Of a DNA stretch of 64,000 bases, positions 1-12,739 are shown piece after piece. Under the pieces are notes generated by a model that did no database searches, was not told where the DNA came from, and saw nothing but the letters and a program-made list of their open reading frames with translations. The stretch is from the NCBI GenBank assembly GCA_029891345.1, contig CM056994.1, positions 61,907,251 through 61,971,250 on the forward strand. The letters run 5' to 3'. How positions within the stretch are numbered: the stretch's first letter is position 1; the number at the start of each line of letters is the position of its first letter. The position numbers and the translations under genes were made by a program. The DNA comes from Dryococelus australis. Taxonomy: Eukaryota > Arthropoda > Insecta > Phasmatodea > Phasmatidae.

Positions 1-1480
1 TAAAGTCTGTCTAGTAAGATTACCGTTTCTATTTACATTTTAAAGTTATAAAAAAATTGTATTTAAACAAAAATTAAATCAATTTAAAGACACTTTTAAA
101 GAATTTTAAACCTACAAAGCATATTATATAAACACTGCATTATGTATTTCTATGATGCTTCTTAATGAAAGTTTTTCCCCCTTTTTTTCTAACATATTTG
201 TTTAGTATCAATTTCTTTTTAAAATTTTGAGATTTGTGAAGATACTGGTAGGCTATATGGTTTTTAAATGCCTGCATAACAAATTTGTAGGCACACTATT
301 AAATTTTCTCAGCAAGATGGCAATACTAAAATATTTTAGTATGTAACTATACTCTATGATTCAATGCATATTTGTAGGCATACATTCACTGTATAAGAAA
401 ATATTATAATAATATGCAATTGAAAATTACAACTGTCTGTATGAGTGTAAAACAATTTCAAAATCGATCAACTAATTAATGTGTAAAATGCAAGCAAAAA
501 TGCAAACAGTTGGAAGCTGAACTACTCTTGCATTGTGTTCTTGCATCCTGCGTAGATTACAACTAGTTATGAAATACGTACATTAAGACTATTTGCATCT
601 TTGTGTTTCTTGCGTAGTTTATAAAACCAGGCTTAGAACAGGGGAAAATATCTTGGAAACAAGCATAGGCCAGTAAAAAAAAATATTAACACTAACACTT
701 AATTTGTATACTTCTAAAGCCCTCTTCAGAACAGTGTGACACAATGAAGCGAAAGGCAGTGTTGAAACAAAGTGCCCTTCACAATAGCGCAACACAAAAC
801 GATACAGTTGACAAGAAAAAAATTGAAGTAGCCTGCCATCTGCCAAGTGTTATTTGAAAACGCACAACACTCTTTTGGTAGTATTTTTAGGAACTGTTTG
901 TACCATAAACCAAACATTAGATACCTGCATCCAGGCCTTATAATTTTCATCTAATTACAGTATTCCCAACCAGAAATATTGTAGGCCTACAAATATCACC
1001 TATTCCCTATCCTCTCTACGTCTTGAATCAAAAGTTCAAGACTCATCTTAAAGTAAATACTATTCCAAGAGTAGGTATTTAAAACAATGTTTACACACAT
1101 ACATCTGGCTTTTAGTTTCTTTCCCCGTTTACAAACATGCCAATATTTACTTTTCTTCTTTTCAACACACTTTACTACTGATTGGCTGTTTTCTCCAAAG
1201 TCATCAGAGATGTCGCCTTCATGATAACTCAGGTGTGTGACGTCGCATAGCTTCACTCTATTGTGAAGACGGCTGAAGAATTGTACTAGGATGTGGCTGT
1301 ACCGATGCAAAACCACACGCAACTAATGAAAGATGTCGCAGTACTATGAGTAACCAAAGAAGTGCGACAGACTCCTGGTAAGAAATTCACTACACATGGT
1401 ACTAGACTATAAAAACAGCGATTTTGGCCGAAACCATAAAAGAAAGTACATTAATGAACCGTTATGTTACAAAAAATTGA
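1..1480. other. unassigned AT-rich DNA
   Basis: No recognisable gene or repeat. The short open frames here carry no family motif and look like chance frames in AT-rich sequence. Confidence 0.5.
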
Positions 1481-1499
1481 CTATCTTACATTCCAATTT

Positions 1500-2640
1500 A
1501 AATTCTTTGACATTACAATAAACAAAGCATTCACAATGTGATTAGCATGATAGGCTGTGATGCAACTACAGCACAAAATCATTGCTTCAAATAGAATTAA
1601 AGTAACTGCATTTTCATACAATGCTACACAGTGGAAAATGAGTTGGTTGGGTGAAGGAGAGGTGAGAGAGATCTCCACTGGGCGGAAGCCTAATTGCGAG
1701 TGTATGTACGAGTCCGATTTACATTCCACTCCCTCACAGACCTCACGAGCATGGACTGCCTACCCCGCTCCGTTCTCCTCCACACCCTCTGAAGCTTCTC
1801 ACCGTTTCCTCTTCTCCTAAACACCCCCTTACTTAGCTTGCAGTGTAGCCCTCCCCATCCTCCCTCTTCATTAACCACCCTATACATCCTGACTAACCAT
1901 TCAACTTTCCTCCTGTCCTTCAATGAGCTCCACCCCATTTCTTTCATCATCACTGATGGTCTATAGTTCCTTTCTTCCTCACCATCTTGCTACCTTTCTC
2001 TGCACCTTTTCCAGTTCTCGCACCTCCACATACGGGTCCCATACTGCTGCAGCTTATTCTAACATTGGCCGTACCATTGTGCCATATGCCTTCTCCATCT
2101 CACAACTAACTCCCTTCAGCACCCTTCCCAGCATACCCAGAGCCCTTCTTCCTTTTGCAACCACACTCTCTACCTGTTTTCTCCACCTGAGGTCTCCCTG
2201 CAGTACAATCCCTAGATACTTATATTCTGCTTCTTCTTCTATCCCCCATCTGTACATGTACCTGCTTATCATCATCTTCCTTGTGAATCATATCTTAATG
2301 TCCGCCTGCAAATTTTCGCCCCCTCTCCAACCTCAGCATATACAACACAATTGTCTGCAAACGATCTGATTTTTCCCCTAAACCCATGTCATTTACCATT
2401 ATGGTAAATAACAAAGGACCCAGCATGCTTCCCTGTGGTACCCCTAACGTAACCTCCTCTTCCTCCGATATTGCCTCCCCCATTTTCACCCTCTGCCTTC
2501 GCCCCCTGAGAAAGTCCCTATCCATTCCACTACCCTCCTGTCTGGTATCAACTACGTATACTAGTAGGTGCAAAATACTTTCACGAATAGAAGTGAAACA
2601 TACAAGTAACGAACCAACCATACTAAATACAATGCATTGT
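1500..2640 (-). mobile_element. 5'-truncated LINE, reverse transcriptase C-terminal half
   Basis: This is the 3' part of a non-LTR retrotransposon, read on the minus strand. Translations show, in order, the reverse-transcriptase block GVPQGSMLGPLLF (about 2,450-2,490), a catalytic box that reads FADN (about 2,340-2,355), the thumb-like stretch YKYLGIVLQGDLRWRKQVES (about 2,160-2,220), then a C-terminal segment ending VREWN near 1,710. The catalytic box lies one base out of frame with the block before it, and its second aspartate is an asparagine, so the copy cannot encode an active polymerase. A stop also follows the RPMLE segment near 2,054. The 5' end, including any endonuclease, is absent. 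The style fits the Jockey/CR1-like group of insect LINEs, but the clade is uncertain. The 3' end probably lies at about 1,490-1,560. Confidence 0.85.
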
Positions 2641-2649
2641 GGTTAAGAC

Positions 2650-5600
2650 AATTTCCACAAGAAATAATTTTTTTTCCGCCAAAGAAAATATTGACTGATT
2701 ACACACACGATGTGTGGGGGAGGCGGGATAAAAGAAAATTTAATTTATTGAAGCTTGGTTATAGTAGTTTCCATCACTTATTCTTTGATTAGGTACGCAA
2801 TTATTTATACTTCTAATGCATATTTCAGCAAAGTTTAGGCGATTTTTTTTATCTATTCAGCATTCAATTCATTTAAACAATGAAGATGGATTTGTTGTGT
2901 ACAAGGTTGAATTTTCCTTGTGCAATAGAAAATAGTTTAGATATTACAAAGAACGATAGTGTTCATACTTTTGTTTAATCAGCAATTAAGATCTATATAT
3001 TTGGGAAAATGTAAACTAATTGATTATTATTGAGCATAAAAAGTATAATCTTCGGATTTTCGACATCCGCTAATACCAGACGTTGCCATAAAAAAAAAAG
3101 TCACTTCCGAGCGATTATCTCTAGCGGCTGCAGTTATGAAAATGATAAACGTCAGGTCAGCCACTACACAAAGAAATTACCAGCAGTGGAAATCTAAACT
3201 CAAAATTCAGTTGCGAATCTCAAAAACTTAGTATTTTCTTAAAATTACGAAACAACACTGTCACCATATTTTTGCAACGCCACTAACGGCGAAAACACGT
3301 TCAAAGTATTTCCTACCCATTTCTACCTACACACATACACGTCACGTCGGCCATTGATCGACCGAGCTGCAGAACCTCGTTAGCGCACATCTGGCCTACG
3401 CATAAAACGTGATACTATTTCCAAAAGAATATCACGAATGTGTGTATGAATCTCAACCCCATTTTGACATTAAATGCTTTAGAGCACAATTTATTTTCCA
3501 CAACGACCTAAATTTGCACACGACAAAAAAGATAAATTTCGAAGAAATAGTAATAATACTTATTCACCAGCACAAAATACCTCTTAATTTCGAAATTAAA
3601 TCGTTAACAAAAACAAACTGCAAAACACTGTCAATAAAATACCTTGGCATTAAACAACTGGACCATGCATTCCTTTTAACACGCTACACAAAATAAGGTA
3701 ATTCTATGCACAAATTGGTATATTAAACAACAGATTACTATAGACTATTAAAAAAAACATTAACAGCCCGTCACTTACCCCCCGTCTTCGGACGTAACTA
3801 AACTAAAACTAACTGCTTAATATTGACTATAGAAAGTCTCGTCTGTCACGTCGACCTCTGCCCGACCAACGCTTCAAAACTTGCCAAATCTACGAACAAT
3901 TCGAGTTCACGAATAAAGTTGACACGCTAAAATACAGTCTTTTCTGCAAGCAGAAAACCTCTTTCCGCTAGAAAATAAAACCGAATTAAGGTTAAGAATA
4001 TTCATGTTCTACATATCGGGGTCGACGTATAACGGTTTTTACTCGCTGAAAATATGGCAACACAGCTTCATAGGCAGACAGCAAGGACGGGAACAGCACA
4101 GCTGTTGCCATGCGCACTACGAGGAGCAGAGGTGCCAACGTTGAGATACTCACAACTTGTAATTTCTGAAGATGATCTGGTGACTAAAATTCGTATTTGC
4201 AACAATTTGAAAAACGAATTATTTCTGTACAAATTTGGTGACAGAACCGGTGGTTTTATGTAAGCCTGTAAGATTTTTTTCCATTATTGTAATATATGTG
4301 TGTGTGTCATATATATCACACACACACACACACACGCCTGGAGAGAACATTGAATATCTTGAGGTTAATTTTGTACTTTTATTGCGTGCGATATGTCGGG
4401 TAAATAGTCGTGTAGTCTTGTCTTGTGGGGAAAACAATATTATTTTGCCTAGTTTTAAGAACCTCTTCTCCGGAAAACTACCCAGTACTGTGCGTTTTAG
4501 CGGATACTTGATGCTGTTTGTTATACAGTATTTAGTGAATACGTCCAAAAATCTCGGAATAGTCATTAAAATATTTCAGGTGGGATTTACTGTTAATTTT
4601 TTTTGTTTCAAATTCCGACCGTGGTGTTTACATATGGTGGTAAGTAACAAACGAGCAATATGAATGATTCATGTTGCAAAAATAAATATGTTCCAGTCTG
4701 AATTTAATCTGAAATAGACTAACCAGGCTGGTCAAACCCACTCTTTTTAATTTCCATAGTTCCAAGTCGACGTTCGGTCGCAACATCTTTCGAAAATCCT
4801 ACGTGACTTTTACTAGCTACGACATATTAATGTGAAACTTGTCACAAAAGCTCCAATTAAAAAATAATTAATGAGATTATATTCCTTCGCAATAAATTGT
4901 AAAATAAAATATAAACATGTGAGGTCTAAATCTTTGTAAACTAGAACGTATGTTCTCAAAAATCTATTTAAGTAGAAAGGGAGTGCCCTTAGGTAAGATC
5001 CATCCGTTCTCCCCCCCCCCTTTTTTTTTTCCCCCTCCACAACAAAAACACTTTTTTCACCATATTCTAGCTACTCTATGGTAATTTTTGTATCACGTTG
5101 GCAGCTCTGACTAAGACGCAGACGACAAATAAAAAAACAAAGTCACCAGAATCAATGAAATAATGAATGTAAAGAAAAAATGCCTTTCAAATGAGAGGAG
5201 CATTTACATTTACAATCAAAATTAATTGTCAAAACATTCTTTGCATAAACACGTAGCGCACGCCTTCTGAAAAAAGGAGTGACTACTGGGACAATTTCTA
5301 CTTCCACCATCAAAAGTGTGCTTCAATTAGACCTACATCTAGTTCGTTTGTACTTGTGTAATGGCCCATTAAAATTAATAATTTAATGAAGATATAATGC
5401 TCAATTTTATTCTAACCAACAGGATTAAAGATATTCTTTATCAGTTACACGCAATTTTAAACTGCATATTCATTCCAGAATTAAAGAGAAAAATTCATTT
5501 TTGCACGCACTTCCACTACTGTATGGCGTACAACGCGGTACATAATCGCTAAAAATTTAGATTAAAACGTGCATATAAGAACAGTTCGCAAGCATTAGCA

Positions 5601-6434
5601 AAAAATATATACGCGTAAGCTATACCTTAACCTGCGCACAATCCCACGTGATCACTTTTTTTTGTTACACAATTCATTCAAGAACCTTTCCTACGGATCG
5701 CTTTGCGCCAGCACTAGAGGTGTACTAGTCGGAAATAGCAATGCCGCGCATGCGTGGAACTTTTCACAGCCAATCTAATGTCATTGACGTAAAGCTACAT
5801 TTTGTACGATTTTCTTCTGCGCGCGCAATATAGGGTAGTGTGTGAATACTAACTGAGCGCATAAGGTTTCAAATGAAACACTGTACCTGTCTGCAGAACT
5901 CAAAATGTAGTACACATACTACAAAAATTGTCAGAAAAGTACGACTTAAATACAAAAGAAGGGACAGAATTTTAGTACAAATTCCACTTTCAAAACACAT
6001 TTAGAAACGTACGGTATATTACTCTGATGTGTATAAGGTTGGCTCAAATATGACATTGTGGCCTGGCTTGACGTGCAGAAGCACAGTGCAAGTTAAAATC
6101 TCGTTTGGATGAATAGAATTGTAACTTTTTATAATGTATTTTTGTTTTGTATTTAGCACTAAAATAAATGTTATCATCAATTTAAGAACAATATGGGGAG
6201 TAAAAAAATTAAACCAGCCTGTACTACCAGTGTATGTAATGCACTAGTATGCGCTGCGAAAAATTTAAAAATCAACAAATAAGATTATCAGTTTATTATT
6301 TTTTTCGTCCTCCATCCTACAGTATTAAAATACAGGATCGCAAGTAACGAGAAAATTTTAACTTGAATTCAGTGTGGCTACAGATTAATTTCCATTAAAA
6401 TACTTTGAAAATCATGATTCCGCTCAACGCACTT
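2650..6434. other. unassigned AT-rich DNA
   Basis: Over 3.5 kb without a recognisable gene. A 95-codon open frame at 3,409-3,696 and a 142-codon frame at 4,235-4,663 show no known motif and overlap frames on the other strand. A more GC-rich, CpG-containing patch lies at about 5,690-5,830. Confidence 0.5.
4295..4336. repeat. TG/CA microsatellite with mirror arms
   Basis: A short TG run, an AT core and a CA run follow each other, so the two runs can pair into a hairpin. Confidence 0.8.
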
Positions 6435-6595
6435 TATTGGCTATTCATGGTAAAGTGAGCACTTCTGAGGCCCTAGTTACTTTTTCCTGTCAGCCATATT
6501 TTTTATCCTTTAACCCCCTTTTTAGATACATAATTTCACTATCATTCCAAACGAGAGAGCTTTCAAAAGTGCTCATTTACCGTGAATAACCTATA
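6435..6595. mobile_element. MITE, family 1 (short copy)
   Basis: This short inverted-repeat element has a left end matching GGCTRTTCAYGGTAAAGTGA and a right end that is its reverse complement (AAAAGTGCTCATTTACCGTG, then CCTATA). It is flanked by TA. At 161 bp it is the shortest near-complete copy of the family in this window. It encodes nothing, so movement would have needed a transposase supplied elsewhere, probably of the Tc1/mariner type given the TA flanks. Confidence 0.8.
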
Positions 6596-6904
6596 CTTGG
6601 CGATAACCGATGGGAAGTCAATGCGATTTCAGGCAAGAGTTGGCCACTCTGCTTCTGGGTATCCTTTTAATGAAACATTCAGCACCAGCTTCCCAACTAC
6701 ATATCCGCGTATGCGTCATTTAGTGCGTGTAGGTGTTTACTATATTATTATTATGGTTATTCTAAAGTGTTTTCACATGAACAACATCTTACATTCGATG
6801 TCTAAACAAGCTAAACTGTCCGCTGCTCAACAGTTATCGTAAGATTTTTTTGTAGAAGCAAAGTGGATAAAAAGTTTCTGCAACTGGTTTTTAAATCACT
6901 CAAC

Positions 6905-7390
6905 TATCATAATGTGGACTGATGAGGCCTGCTTCAAATCTAATGGGGATGTAAATATCCACAATGCTCGCTATTGATTCGCAGAAAACCCTAATTGGAT
7001 ACATCAACAAGACAACCAGCACATTTGGAGACTAAATACTTGTGGACTCGCACCCATGACCAAGTTATCGGACCTTATTTTTTGATGAACAATTAAATGG
7101 TGAGCGGTACTCTAAATTGCTGTAACACGCACTGAGATGCTAGAAGATGTTCCACTAGCAACACGATAGTTAATGTGGGTGCAACTAGATGGATGCCCGG
7201 CTCAATTTTCCTTGTTGGCCAGGCGTACTTTAAAATCAATGTTTTCCCGTTCGATGGATTGGGAGAGTGGGTGGGGCCAGTGACTTGGTCGACACACTTA
7301 ATCCCTCGATTATTTTTTTGGGGACGCATTGAAGATACTGTATCAACACTGTCATGCAACGAGAGATGAAATGAAGACTGAATTAGAGTA
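6905..7390 (+). pseudogene. mariner-like transposase, broken
   Basis: Translation shows the first catalytic aspartate in WTDEACF (about 6,915-6,935) and the second in WVQLDGCPAQF (about 7,176-7,208, Asp codon 7,188-7,190). A region follows that corresponds to the SPDL-x-PLDFFLWG block of insect mariner-like transposases, here reduced to something like LDYFFGDALK (about 7,300-7,330). Several frame changes are needed to follow it. A stop (TGA) stands where the family has Trp after HNARY. The N-terminal DNA-binding part is not recognised. It lies between a family-1 MITE copy at 6,435-6,595 and two more at 7,802-8,375, but no own terminal repeats were found. The gene is dead. Confidence 0.75.
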
Positions 7391-7801
7391 GCATGCCGGT
7401 CGCTGCCAGCTGCAGAGATACTTCGGGGTACACAAAATACACGAAGACGGGCATGAATGTGCTTACAACAGGACGGTAAACATTTCGAACTCATATTACA
7501 GGTAACAGAAAACAAGTAAAATGTGTTCTTTTGTAATAATTTCCACACATAAGAATTATTTCTAATGAATTTATGTACTGTCAAATTGCGTTTATTTCAA
7601 ACTGAAAGTGTAGGCAAGAGTTTGTTTCCTCACTGGGCCTACAACATTAACACATCTTCTCGCCAGCGCCACGGAGATTTTTGACATCATCGGATCGGCG
7701 GCACATACCAAGAGACTTTTCAGACAAACAAATGTTCAGTTTTGCGAGCTCTATTCAACGATACTAATTTTGTACCATCTTCCCGTTTTAAATTCTTAAG
7801 T

Positions 7802-8037
7802 TATAGGCCGTCCACGGTAAAGTGAGCACTTTTTAAGGCCCTCATAACAGGCATTAACCACTATATATCTTATTGCAGCCTCAGGCTTTAAATTTTGAGT
7901 CTGGTGAACGTATTCACTGTGCTTATTGGTCACATTGCAATGTTTATATTAAAAAGCAGCAGGAAGATGGAAATCAGATGAAAGGAAAAAGTTAGAAGGG
8001 CCTTAAAAAGTGCTCACTTTATCGTGAAAAGGCTTTA
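7802..8037. mobile_element. MITE, family 1
   Basis: The left end reads ATAGGCCGTCCACGGTAAAG and the right end is the complementary AAGTGCTCACTTTATCGTGA followed by AAGGC. The interior is non-coding. It is 236 bp long, and the next copy begins only 18 bp downstream. Confidence 0.85.
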
Positions 8038-8055
8038 AGTTTAAAATCTATGGTA

Positions 8056-8375
8056 AAGGTTGTTCACGATAGTGAACACTTTTCAAATCAACCTCAGAAA
8101 AAAGTCACTGCATTTGCCTGCACATATTTTAATGGGCCCACTGAGTGGCATTCGCCCAGTAAAGTTGGTAACGATGGAAGGAAAGTAGTTCCATATCATA
8201 AATTGGAATAAAAAGTGTTACAGGTAACCATTTGTGATAAATTTATTTACTTCGCTTTTTTTTTTCCATCGAAATGTTTGCAATGTTAATTTTACATAAG
8301 GTGGAGGAATACACAACGTGTATACAAGTAGATCTTAAGCAGGGCTTTCGAAAGTGCTCATTTTACTAGTTATCC
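8056..8375 (+). mobile_element. MITE, family 1, long subfamily
   Basis: The ends are GTTGTTCACGATAGTGAACA and a degraded AAAGTGCTCATTTTACTAG. The interior shares long stretches with the copy at 61,186-61,597 in reverse orientation, including CCAGTAAAGTTGGTAACGAT and a TCAACCTCAGAAAAAAGTCA segment next to the left end. That interior differs from the short copies, so it is a separate subfamily using the same ends. Confidence 0.8.
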
Positions 8376-8969
8376 CGAAAAGAAAAGTAGGGAAGGAATC
8401 AAATAAGTACTCGAATACTAGTTTATATTTTCGCAGCTCTGTCAGAAACACGGTGGCAAACAAAACAGAAACGCCAGCGTCTGGCCAGCAAATCACACGA
8501 CTGAAATAAAGCGGCATTTCAGACATGTTGAGCATTGCGTGCAAAATCTCAATTGTTGAATGCCCCTGGGCGAGACTGCCGATGGCCTCGTCCCGCTTGG
8601 ACAACGCGGAGGCCCGCTGTTGGGAGGGCAGACTTTACGAACAGCACGCGAATATTTCAACAAACCAGACGTGCCACTTCATATGTTCTTTAGACGCAGT
8701 ACAAATTGTATTTATCACAAATGTCTCGGGCAGAAATAAGATTCACTACCACGTACTCTTATGATAAAATAAATCTTTGTAATGGTGATTCAGGGGTTTT
8801 CGCCACAATTCTAGTCACGCCCAAGTCCAGTTTACTAGGAAGCGGGCATATCGTTGGCGCTTCACGTTTTCCTAGTAAACATGTACACGCGTCACGGGTA
8901 AATGTTACGTAACATCAATTTCAAAGAACGTACATGTCATAATATCACGTTGCACTGATGATAAACGAC

Positions 8970-9209
8970 TATAGGCTGTTCATGATAAAGTGAGCACTTT
9001 TGAGGCCCTAGTTACTTTTTCCTTTCAGCAATTGTTTGACTTTTCACCACCTTTTAAAATAAATATTACTATGTAAGTAATAAACGAAGTGTGTATATTC
9101 CACTGCATTCGGAAATTAACGTCTAAGGCTAAAATGAAATATATTTATTGACTATTATTCCAAATGAGAGGGCTTTCAAAAGTGCTCACTTTACCGTGAA
9201 CAGCCTATA
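8970..9209. mobile_element. MITE, family 1, best-preserved ends
   Basis: This copy has near-perfect inverted ends (GGCTGTTCATGATAAAGTGA on the left; GCTCACTTTACCGTGAACAG then CCTATA on the right) with TA at both borders. It is 240 bp and non-coding. The interior is shared with the copies at 6,435 and 34,366. Confidence 0.9.
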
Positions 9210-9896
9210 CGCTACATAAACAAAACATGCACGGCGCATTTTGCTGGTCTGCTATAGTTTATTCGCTATATTTTAACACTTTTACATCAAACCTTTGGAA
9301 AATCTCTCCACCTATGACGGTTTTGTGGTTTCCTAAACAAGTTATGTTTCACAAGTCTCTCATTACTTTTGTTAACAATGAAAAGTATATTATTTTTGGT
9401 AAAATTGTACTTTTTTCATTTAAAATTAATGTGACTAAAAACTGAAGAGAAAATTTAGTTGGTTTCGTGGTGAAACCAACTAAGAAATGGTTCTTATGCA
9501 AAATATTATTACAATAAGTGCGCCCGCGCACGAATGCGGTGCTTTATAATTTTCAAGACCTGGTTCAGTCCAGTTTCCACAAGGCGGCGGAACAAGCTGA
9601 AAGTGGAACTAGCAGGGCTTCATGAAAGTTGGAAGTAACAATGGAATCATTACACTATGTTTCATGCACAAGGCTACAAAACTAAGAGATTAATGGTTTG
9701 ATGACAGCGTCGGATACAGGCGTTACGGCGGTCGCCTGCCTACCTACAGAATGGTCCACATTATTGTCACGCCCTGAAGCATTTATATTTGTTTCGATAG
9801 GTAGGGTGGTCCATATGTCTTGTCGTCCCCTGACAATCTGTCTGATTATAGGAATACCTCATTATGTATTGGATTATATTGCGTTATTAAGGATTA

Positions 9897-9957
9897 TGTA
9901 TAGTCCATTCCCGATTGGAAGAGACTTATTAAAATCAACCTCGGAAAAAACACTGTA
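9897..9957. mobile_element. possible decayed MITE left end, long subfamily
   Basis: The stretch AAAATCAACCTCGGAAAAAA CACTG resembles the sequence just inside the left end of the copy at 8,056, preceded by a degraded terminus. No right end was found. Confidence 0.35.
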
Positions 9958-9959
9958 GG

Positions 9960-12140
9960 CATAACACATCTGTTTTTTTTTTTTTCAATAACCTGTATTC
10001 CACAAATATATAACACTGGGATTAACTTAAAGAGTACCGTATTATTGAATAAATGGATCTTTACCTTAATGTCTTCAATAACTTTTAACGTTTCTTTATT
10101 TTTAAATATGAATTAACAACAGCGAGTGCAGCGACGTGTTGGCAACGACCGGTAAAGAAATAGTTCACAGTTGAAATATTATTTTAACCTCGTTTTTTAG
10201 TATACTATTTGTAAATTAAACGGTGCCCCGATGGCAAAATATCTCATTTTTACAGTTTAAAATAACAGCGGATCTTGAGTAGGCCGTAATGGTACGGTAT
10301 TGTTTTATCGAGCGAGAAAGCAATTGAAAAACTGTGCTGGGCGAGGTTTGTCGCTTTCTCTCTCTTTCTTCGTCTCTTTCAAACTCGGGAAATTTCACTT
10401 CGCTAGTAAACAAGCACATTACACATGTTTTCAATTGTATCATATTTCGTACTTATTACAGCAAAGCAATGATTTTTGGTAATTTACAACTGAATAGAGA
10501 TTTTAATATTTAAATACGTATTTAAATAGATTTAGATATGATGGCGGGACAGTTACCTAGTGAAGTTGGCCGACGTGGCGAGCCATTACATGGTGTGTTG
10601 CTTTTTGTCAGACGAAACGTAAATTATTCTTACTCCGAAAAATACTTCAAATTAATACATCACGTTTGTAGACGTTGTGTTTTTTAAACCTACCTTGGCA
10701 AGTTACGATGATGTGATAAATCTGTTTTTCCACGGCAGTAATAAATATACTGTGACGTGTGTTTCGTTAATCATTGCGTCTGTGAAATGGCGTGCCTTTG
10801 TGCATCGTGGTCGATACTCTGGCCCTGATACTCCACGCCTGTTTATTTATCACAATGTTGTACCTTTGCCCTAAGGGGTTTGAAACACAGTCGTGTAACG
10901 TAATTTGCCACAATCCCAGAAGAAAAATACTAAGCCCAGGCCGATAAAATTCAATAAACCTAATAAACAGTAAGTAGCAATACATAGAAATATGAGCGGA
11001 ATAAAAGTTATCATATGCTTGTGTGCATGTTCACCGCTATCGTTTAAGTTTGTATGACAAAAATGAGCAACACGATATGCGTGCTTGAATTTAATGTGCC
11101 TTTTCAATAGTTGTTCCTTCGTTTTAATATTTATTCCAACTGAGGCCATCCTTTTAGAGAAATGGCCTAGCACATATCAATAACAAAATGATAATTACAA
11201 TTAGCACAGCCCTTTACCCCGCAGTTGTAACAGTGTTAAACATAGTCGCGGCAAAATACTAACGTGCATTACATGTATTGAGCGTCGTGGAAAACGAATA
11301 TGTTAATGTAAAATAACCGTAAAAACTGTCTTCAATTCAGGCATTTTTAAAACGTCATAAAGCTTACCTAAATAATGTCAGAGGCCTAAACTGTGGATAT
11401 TCATATGGAATGGTTTTTGAAATAGGACGGAATTCTTTGAAAAGCTGTAAACAGTAAACAACACATTTGACAGGTATAATAGTAGAAGTCATATTTCAAT
11501 GTTTATTTTTAGGTGTAGCGAAAGTATACGAACATGTGTACACACACAATGGCATGTAAACATTGATTTTGACAGATGCTACATGGCAGTCTCATGGCAA
11601 TGTTTGTTTACATTTGGCGGAAGGATACGAAACTGGTCTGCAAGTAGATATTTAGCAGGGCTCCGAGACAGTTGCTTCCAATGGGGAATGGACTATATGT
11701 ATGTAGAACTTAAATATGTTGCAGCGTGTTTGAAAAATTAGTTTTCTGGCGAAACTATTAAACGAGCCCACCAAAAGGATTACCTACGAAAATGAAATAC
11801 ATTTCAGTTTAACATTAAAGACATTCCGCACACTGAGAACATAATTTTCGTGCACTGAGAAACTAATTTAATTATGTAAATATAACTATGTATGCGATTA
11901 ATATAATGTACATATTCTGACAAATCCCAATCCAAATTGACTTGGATGTATGCCGAATGCAAAATTAAATAAATAAACATATAAAAAACTGATCTTTCAG
12001 ACTGCGTCATCTCAAAATATACGACTGTATCCATACTATACAATAGAGACATACATTGGAAGCAACAAAGTTGCATCCAATAACATTATTAGGCCTAAGT
12101 CACGTTCATGCGAGTCGCCGGCGTAAAGACTACGCGCCAG
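9960..12140. other. unassigned AT-rich DNA
   Basis: No known gene or repeat. Open frames at 10,677-10,874, 10,871-11,173 and 11,499-11,741 have no recognisable motif. Confidence 0.5.
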
Positions 12141-12240
12141 TATAGGCTGTTCACAGTAAAGAGAGCACTTTTTAAGACCCTGCAAAATTTTCCGTTCAGC
12201 CAATTTCTATATTCTGCCACTTTTTCATACAAATATTACT
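12141..12240 (+). mobile_element. MITE, family 1, left half only
   Basis: The left end is intact (ATAGGCTGTTCACAGTAAAG) and is followed by typical family interior. It is then disrupted by a GT/GA microsatellite. No right end is present before the next copy begins at 12,502. Confidence 0.7.
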
Positions 12241-12329
12241 GTGTGTGTGTGAGAGAGAGAGAGAGTGTGAGTGTGAGTGTGAGTGTGTGTGTGTGCGCGT
12301 GTGCGTGTGCGTGTGCGTGTGTGTGTGTA
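12241..12329. repeat. compound GT/GA microsatellite
   Basis: About 90 bp of GT, GA and GTGA runs grown inside a MITE copy. The apparent open frames on both strands are simple-repeat translations. Confidence 0.95.
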
Positions 12330-12501
12330 TAAATCTTTCATAATTTCATGTGAAAATATATTCACGTGGAGAATCATTGAGAGCGGTATAAATAAATACA
12401 AATACAGTGGAGAATCACTGCGAGTGGTATAAATAAATAAACACATTAATAAATATTTTCGACCGCAGCGTTTCATGTAAAGGCGGGTTCCTAAGACCAG
12501 T

Positions 12502-12738
12502 TTAGTATGTTCACGATAAAGTGAGCACGTTTTAAGGCCCTGCTAAATTTTTCTTTTTATTTCAATCTTTCCGCCACTTTTTTTATATAAACATTGCAAT
12601 ATGTTTAATGAACATAGTGAATATATTTCACCACTCTCAAAAGTTAACGTCTGAGGCTGCAAAAAATATATTTATTAAGGGTTAATGCTTTTGGTAGGGC
12701 CCTAATAAGTGCTCACTTTACCGTGGGAACAGCCTATA
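12502..12738. mobile_element. MITE, family 1
   Basis: The left end is TGTTCACGATAAAGTGAGCA and the right end is GTGCTCACTTTACCGTGGGA then CAGCCTATA. It is 237 bp. Its interior resembles the reverse complement of the interior of the copy at 7,802. Confidence 0.85.
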
Positions 12739-12739
12739 C

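Noticed and set aside
1923-2369. 148-codon plus-strand open frame, Ser/Thr/Pro rich
   Set aside because: It is the antisense shadow of the LINE reverse transcriptase on the minus strand.
10500-10540. Short palindrome TTTAAATACGTATTTAAA as an operator-like site
   Set aside because: Short AT-rich palindromes are expected by chance in this composition and nothing nearby supports regulation.
12108-12476. Overlapping open frames on both strands rich in Cys-Val and Thr-His repeats
   Set aside because: They are translations of the GT/GA microsatellite inside a MITE.
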